Below are positions 7,061-10,356 of a stretch of 10,356 bases of DNA, one piece after another (position 1 is the stretch's first letter; every line of letters begins with the position of its first letter). The stretch is from an uncultured Bacilli bacterium (GTDB lineage: Bacteria; Bacillota_I; Bacilli_A; RFN20; CAG-826). The translations under genes and the position numbers were made by a program. A model generated the notes under the pieces. The model saw only the letters and a list, made by a program, of their open reading frames with translations, had not been told where the DNA came from and searched no databases. The DNA is taken from the NCBI GenBank assembly GCA_934133115.1, contig CAKPAV010000041.1:1-10356 (forward strand). The letters run 5' to 3'.

Positions 7061-8806
7061 ATGAAAAAGAATTCCGCCACTAAAAAGATATTGAAATTAA
7101 TATCTAAATATAAGTTTTTAGTATTTTTATCATTCTTATTTGCAATTTTATCAGTTGCGGCAACCTTATATATTCCAATCTTAATTGGTAATTCCATTAA
7201 TGTAATTGTAAAAATTAATGAAGTAGATTTTGCCACTATTACAAAAAATGCTATTTTAATTGGTATACTAATATTAGTTGTAATTGTTACTCAATATGTT
7301 ATGAGTATTATTAATAACAAAATCACTTATAACATTACTTATGACTTAAGAAAACAAGCATTTGAAAAAATACATCATTTACCAATTAGTTATATTGATT
7401 CGCATCAATATGGCGATATCGTTAGCCGTGTTATTAATGATGTTGATACATTCGTTGATGGCTTATTAATGGGATTTACTCAACTATTTGTTGGTGTTCT
7501 TACAATTTCGGGTACGTTAGGATTAATGATTAGCATTAACTATATTGTCGCTATTGTGGTTGTATGTTTAACACCTTTATCATTATTAACAGCCAAATTT
7601 GTTTCAAAAAATTCTTATAAATATTTTAAGAGTCAAACAGAAATTCGTGGCGAACAAACAGCGTTTATGGATGAAATGATTAATAACTTAAAAGTTGTTA
7701 AAGCATTCTCGATTGAAGATAAAAATGTTGTGAAATTTGATGAAGTAAATGATCGTTTAGAAAAATCATCTTTAAAAGCGATATTTTTCTCAAGTCTAGT
7801 TAATCCAACCACCCGTTTTATTAACGCGATTATTTATGCGATTGTAGCATTTATTGCGGCTTGGGTAATTATTAAATCACCTGCTAACTTAGTATTAGAT
7901 GTTGGTAAATTCTCAACACTTTTGAGTTATGCAAGCCAATATAGTAAACCATTTAATGAAATTAGTGGTGTAGTAACAGAATTACAAAACTCAATTGCGT
8001 GCGCGAATAGGGTATTTGAATATTTAGAAAGCAAAGAATTAGATAATACTGATTGTCCAAATCACTTAGAACACGCTAAAGGAAATATCAAACTTGAACA
8101 TGTATATTTCTCTTATGTTCCAGAACAAAAATTAATTCAAGATTTTAATTTAATCGTTAAACCAGGCCAAAGAGTGGCTATTGTTGGTCCGACAGGATGC
8201 GGAAAAACCACGCTTATTAACTTATTTATGCGTTTCTATGATCCAACTAGTGGCACCATTTATATTGATGATTTAGAAACAATTAAAACACCAAGAAAAG
8301 ATATTAGAAATAATTTCGGTATGGTATTACAAGAAACTTGGATTAAAAATGCGACTGTTTTAGAAAATATTAAAATGGGTAAAGAAGATGCGACCAAAGA
8401 AGAAGTTATAAAAGCTGCAAAAGAAGCTCATGCTCATAGTTTCATTATGAAAATGAAAGATGGTTATGATACTATGATTGGTGAAGATGGTGGTAACTTA
8501 TCAGTTGGTCAAAAACAATTGCTTTGTATTGCGCGTATTATGTTAACAATGCCACCAATGCTTATCTTAGATGAAGCAACATCAAGTATTGATACGCGTA
8601 CAGAATTAAAAATTCAAAATGCTTTTGCTAAGTTAATGCGTGGTAAGACTAGTTTCATCGTTGCCCACCGCTTATCAACCATTAAAAATTCGGATATTAT
8701 CTTAGTTATGAATAATGGTAATATTATTGAACAAGGTAATCATAACGAATTAATGGCAAAAAAAGGATTCTATTACAAGTTATATAATTCCCAATTTGAA
8801 GAATAA
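7061..8806 (+). CDS. ABC exporter half-transporter, catalytic subunit
   Basis: A 581-residue half-transporter with about six membrane helices (roughly 17-40, 62-84, 137-157, 160-178, 251-272, 283-303) and a nucleotide-binding domain from about 343. Walker A is GPTGCGKT (376-383), the Q-loop has Q424, Walker B is LILDE (501-505) with the catalytic E505, and the switch His is H536 (VAHRLST). Its signature motif is altered: LSVGQ (480-484) instead of LSGGQ. In the heterodimer its Walker A/B and H-loop face the intact FSGGQ of the first subunit, making one full ATPase site, while its own weak signature faces the D493/Q524 side of the partner, making one degenerate site. The neighbouring genes therefore complement each other at the residue level. 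It ends directly before a strong terminator. Family is certain; substrate is unknown. Confidence 0.95.
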   Translation: MKKNSATKKILKLISKYKFLVFLSFLFAILSVAATLYIPILIGNSINVIVKINEVDFATITKNAILIGILILVVIVTQYVMSIINNKITYNITYDLRKQAFEKIHHLPISYIDSHQYGDIVSRVINDVDTFVDGLLMGFTQLFVGVLTISGTLGLMISINYIVAIVVVCLTPLSLLTAKFVSKNSYKYFKSQTEIRGEQTAFMDEMINNLKVVKAFSIEDKNVVKFDEVNDRLEKSSLKAIFFSSLVNPTTRFINAIIYAIVAFIAAWVIIKSPANLVLDVGKFSTLLSYASQYSKPFNEISGVVTELQNSIACANRVFEYLESKELDNTDCPNHLEHAKGNIKLEHVYFSYVPEQKLIQDFNLIVKPGQRVAIVGPTGCGKTTLINLFMRFYDPTSGTIYIDDLETIKTPRKDIRNNFGMVLQETWIKNATVLENIKMGKEDATKEEVIKAAKEAHAHSFIMKMKDGYDTMIGEDGGNLSVGQKQLLCIARIMLTMPPMLILDEATSSIDTRTELKIQNAFAKLMRGKTSFIVAHRLSTIKNSDIILVMNNGNIIEQGNHNELMAKKGFYYKLYNSQFEE

Positions 8807-8852
8807 AAAAATGACTATTGTTTAGCAAATAACGTTAAGCAATAGTCTTTTT
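8807..8852. terminator. Bidirectional terminator between the exporter operon and the lipoprotein gene
   Basis: GACTATTG (8813-8820) pairs perfectly with CAATAGTC (8840-8847). The stem can extend inward six more pairs with two G-T wobbles to a seven-base loop at 8827-8833. An A-tract (8807-8811) precedes and five T's (8848-8852) follow, so both strands give a hairpin plus U-tract. It starts immediately after the exporter stop at 8806 and ends two bases before the lipoprotein stop codon (8857-8855). Confidence 0.88.
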
Positions 8853-8854
8853 GA

Positions 8855-9469
8855 TTAGTCAAAATTAATTGTTAATTCCACTAATTGGCAGTTATAATTA
8901 TTCATTACACTTAGATTAAAATAAGTATTATCTTTACTATCATTACTAAAAGTTATTACTTTATTAGTGTCAGTTCGTTCTTTTAAAGTGCTATCTGTAA
9001 TGGCTTCATTAATTACTTCATTCCCAAATGTTATCCCAATAATAGCGTTTTTACTTGTAGAAGAAGAACATTTAATTGTTACGGAACTAATGTTTCCTAC
9101 ACTCGAAGTATTATAAATATGTCCTGCGCCATTTGTATCTTTAGTTTTTCTAAGCATTAAATAGCCACCGCCATTATAAGTCCCATAATTTGCACTAACT
9201 ATTCCTAATTCAACTAAGCCATTAGTAATTTTAGTTTCTTCTTTAGAAGATGCAGTAGGTAGTTTATCTTTTAAATTCAAAAAATTAAAAGTAATTGATT
9301 TAGTATTAACTAAAGAAGTACTATTATCACTAATTGATGGATGGTTTGATATTGAAGGACTAGTAGAAGTCGATTTACTAATTGACTTGGAATTACTAAT
9401 AGATGACTTGTTATTACAACCATTTAATAAAACCAAAGAACTTAAAATAATAATTTTTTTGAAATTCAT
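8855..9469 (-). CDS. Small surface lipoprotein with a nuclease-type beta-sandwich domain
   Basis: A 204-residue predicted lipoprotein. Residues 1-17 form the hydrophobic signal and LLNGC (14-18) is a lipobox, so C18 would be lipidated and become the mature N-terminus. A Ser-rich spacer of SIS/SKS repeats follows to about residue 60. The rest is a beta-rich domain without recognised catalytic motifs. By eye it matches the unassigned domain in the middle of the large nuclease (residues about 500-601): IYNTSSVGNISSVTIK corresponds to LFNETPTPGPINKVTVK, and TYFNLS...LVELTINF to RYFSLN...LDEIVIEY. A binding role (carbohydrate or other surface ligand) is only a guess. An ATG two codons upstream (9475) lies one base from the Shine-Dalgarno GAGGTG; the ATG at 9469 has normal spacing and is preferred. 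It is convergent with the exporter operon and divergent from the esterase gene. Confidence 0.85.
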   Translation of the reverse strand: MNFKKIIILSSLVLLNGCNNKSSISNSKSISKSTSTSPSISNHPSISDNSTSLVNTKSITFNFLNLKDKLPTASSKEETKITNGLVELGIVSANYGTYNGGGYLMLRKTKDTNGAGHIYNTSSVGNISSVTIKCSSSTSKNAIIGITFGNEVINEAITDSTLKERTDTNKVITFSNDSKDNTYFNLSVMNNYNCQLVELTINFD

Positions 9470-9476
9470 TTTCATT

Positions 9477-9482
9477 CACCTC
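9477..9482 (-). promoter_or_regulatory. Ribosome binding site deciding the lipoprotein start
   Basis: GAGGTG on the minus strand is seven bases before the ATG at 9469 but only one base before the upstream ATG at 9475. Normal spacing favours the downstream codon, giving an N-terminus MNFKK that is the same as that of the large nuclease. Confidence 0.7.
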
Positions 9483-9489
9483 AAAAATA

Positions 9490-9518
9490 GTATTACCAAA
9501 ATAAATTATTTAATTCAA
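9490..9518 (-). promoter_or_regulatory. Weak candidate promoter of the lipoprotein gene
   Basis: Minus-strand TTGAAT (9518-9513) lies 17 bases before TAATAC (9495-9490), with four and three matches to the consensus hexamers. The -35 bases are almost the same base pairs as the -35 of the divergent esterase promoter. The -10 is poor, so this is tentative. Confidence 0.3.
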
Positions 9519-9553
9519 ATTTACTAATTATTGCTTTATAATTGTTCTAGGAG
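9514..9553 (+). promoter_or_regulatory. Candidate promoter and RBS of the esterase gene
   Basis: TTCAAA (9514-9519), a 17-base spacer and a perfect TATAAT (9537-9542) are followed by the Shine-Dalgarno AGGAG (9549-9553), nine bases before the ATG at 9563. The gap from the -10 box to the Shine-Dalgarno is only six bases, so the leader would be very short. The hexamers and spacing equal those in front of the nuclease gene. Confidence 0.5.
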
Positions 9554-9562
9554 TGATTAAGT

Positions 9563-10356
9563 ATGATAAATGATATAATCCATTTAAATAAATTTTATGA
9601 TATAAAAACCGATCCAGTTATTCAAATTAACGTTATCCAAAATGTTGATATTGGAAAAAGAAAAAAATCTAAAACTTTAGTAATTGTTCCAGGAGGAGGA
9701 TATGATTTTGTTTCTAATCGAGAAAAAGATCCTATTGCAGTGACTTTTTTAGCCAAAAACTATAATACAGTCACTTTAACTTATAGTTCTAAAGCCACTC
9801 AAAAAGATGTGTGCTATCCAGTTCCTCATCTAGAATTATTATTAACTATTGATTTTATAATCAAAAATCAAAATAAATATCGCATTAATCCTAAAGAAAT
9901 ATTTTTAATTGGTTTTTCAGCAGGTGCCCATTTAGTGGGAAGTTATGTTTATAAATATATGGAATTAGCTAATATGATGAATTTAAAAAATGTTGAATCA
10001 TATAAACCTAAAGCCATTGCCTTATGTTATCCAGTAATTACTTTAACCCAAAATACCCATCTTCATACCAAACTTAATATTACTAATGGTAATCCAAGCC
10101 TTATTAATGAATTAAGTATTGAACTTCATGTAACTAAAGATTATCCTCCAACATTTATTTGGACAACTTTAGAAGATACCGCTGTTGATCCAATATCAAC
10201 AGAATTAATGGATGAAGCTTTAAATAAAGTAAATGTTAAACATAAAACAATCTTCTATCCGATTGGACACCATGGCTTATCACTTGGTAATGATTTAGTA
10301 TTAAGTAAAAAAGAAGCTCATAAGTATCAAAGTATTACTAATTGGGTGGAAGAGTG
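9563..10356 (+). CDS. Alpha/beta-hydrolase, acetylesterase-like (3' end missing)
   Basis: The reading frame is open from ATG 9563 to the right edge, giving 264 residues with no stop, so the C-terminus lies outside. It has the layout of the BD-FAE / acetyl-xylan-esterase-like alpha/beta hydrolases. The oxyanion motif is PGGGY (43-47, in place of HGGGY), the nucleophile elbow is GFSAGAH (117-123, S119), a likely acid is D205 in FIWTTLEDTAVDP, and the base is H237 in GHHGLSL. A full catalytic triad is therefore present and the protein is close to complete. No signal peptide is visible, so it should act in the cytoplasm, probably removing acetyl or similar groups from imported sugars or other small esters; the substrate is inferred from the family only. 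The start is supported by AGGAG upstream. Confidence 0.88.
   Translation, partial: MINDIIHLNKFYDIKTDPVIQINVIQNVDIGKRKKSKTLVIVPGGGYDFVSNREKDPIAVTFLAKNYNTVTLTYSSKATQKDVCYPVPHLELLLTIDFIIKNQNKYRINPKEIFLIGFSAGAHLVGSYVYKYMELANMMNLKNVESYKPKAIALCYPVITLTQNTHLHTKLNITNGNPSLINELSIELHVTKDYPPTFIWTTLEDTAVDPISTELMDEALNKVNVKHKTIFYPIGHHGLSLGNDLVLSKKEAHKYQSITNWVEE

Noticed and set aside
182..10356. Mycoplasma-type genetic code (TGA as tryptophan)
   Set aside because: Long full-length proteins carry many tryptophans encoded by TGG and are not interrupted by TGA. TGA also does not appear as a stop in the seven genes, but that is too few to mean much.

Overview
The window comes from a strongly AT-rich bacterium of the low-GC Firmicutes / Mollicutes-neighbour type, most likely an uncultured gut Bacilli or Erysipelotrichia-like lineage; this placement is inferred from gene style and composition, not from a database search. 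It uses the standard code. Tryptophan is TGG throughout long intact reading frames, so this is not a mycoplasma-type TGA=Trp genome. All seven visible stop codons are TAA or TAG. Shine-Dalgarno sites are clear (GGAGG, GAGGTGA, GGTGAT).

Layout, left to right. The 3' end of an unidentified plus-strand gene (2-172) converges on a minus-strand block through a shared bidirectional terminator (171-196). The minus-strand block, in transcription order, is folD (5228-4428), an RsmF-type rRNA m5C methyltransferase (4395-3130), and a large secreted, membrane-anchored endonuclease I with Ig-like domains (3064-182). A divergent intergenic region (5229-5342) separates folD from a two-gene plus-strand operon for a heterodimeric ABC exporter (5343-7058 and 7061-8806). 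That operon converges on a small lipoprotein gene (9469-8855, minus) through a second bidirectional terminator (about 8807-8852). The lipoprotein gene is divergent from an alpha/beta-hydrolase (acetylesterase-like) gene, which starts at 9563 and runs off the right end.

How the genes relate. folD and the methyltransferase are housekeeping functions (one-carbon metabolism, rRNA modification). The exporter has the asymmetric ATP-site signature of LmrCD / BmrCD / TM287-288-type transporters. The nuclease and the lipoprotein are the accessory, surface part. By eye the lipoprotein appears to be a free-standing copy of the beta-sandwich domain in the middle of the nuclease, which suggests a shared, undescribed surface-binding module. 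No mobile element, CRISPR array, tRNA, rRNA or recognisable defence locus was seen. There is no gene-free stretch longer than about 115 bases.
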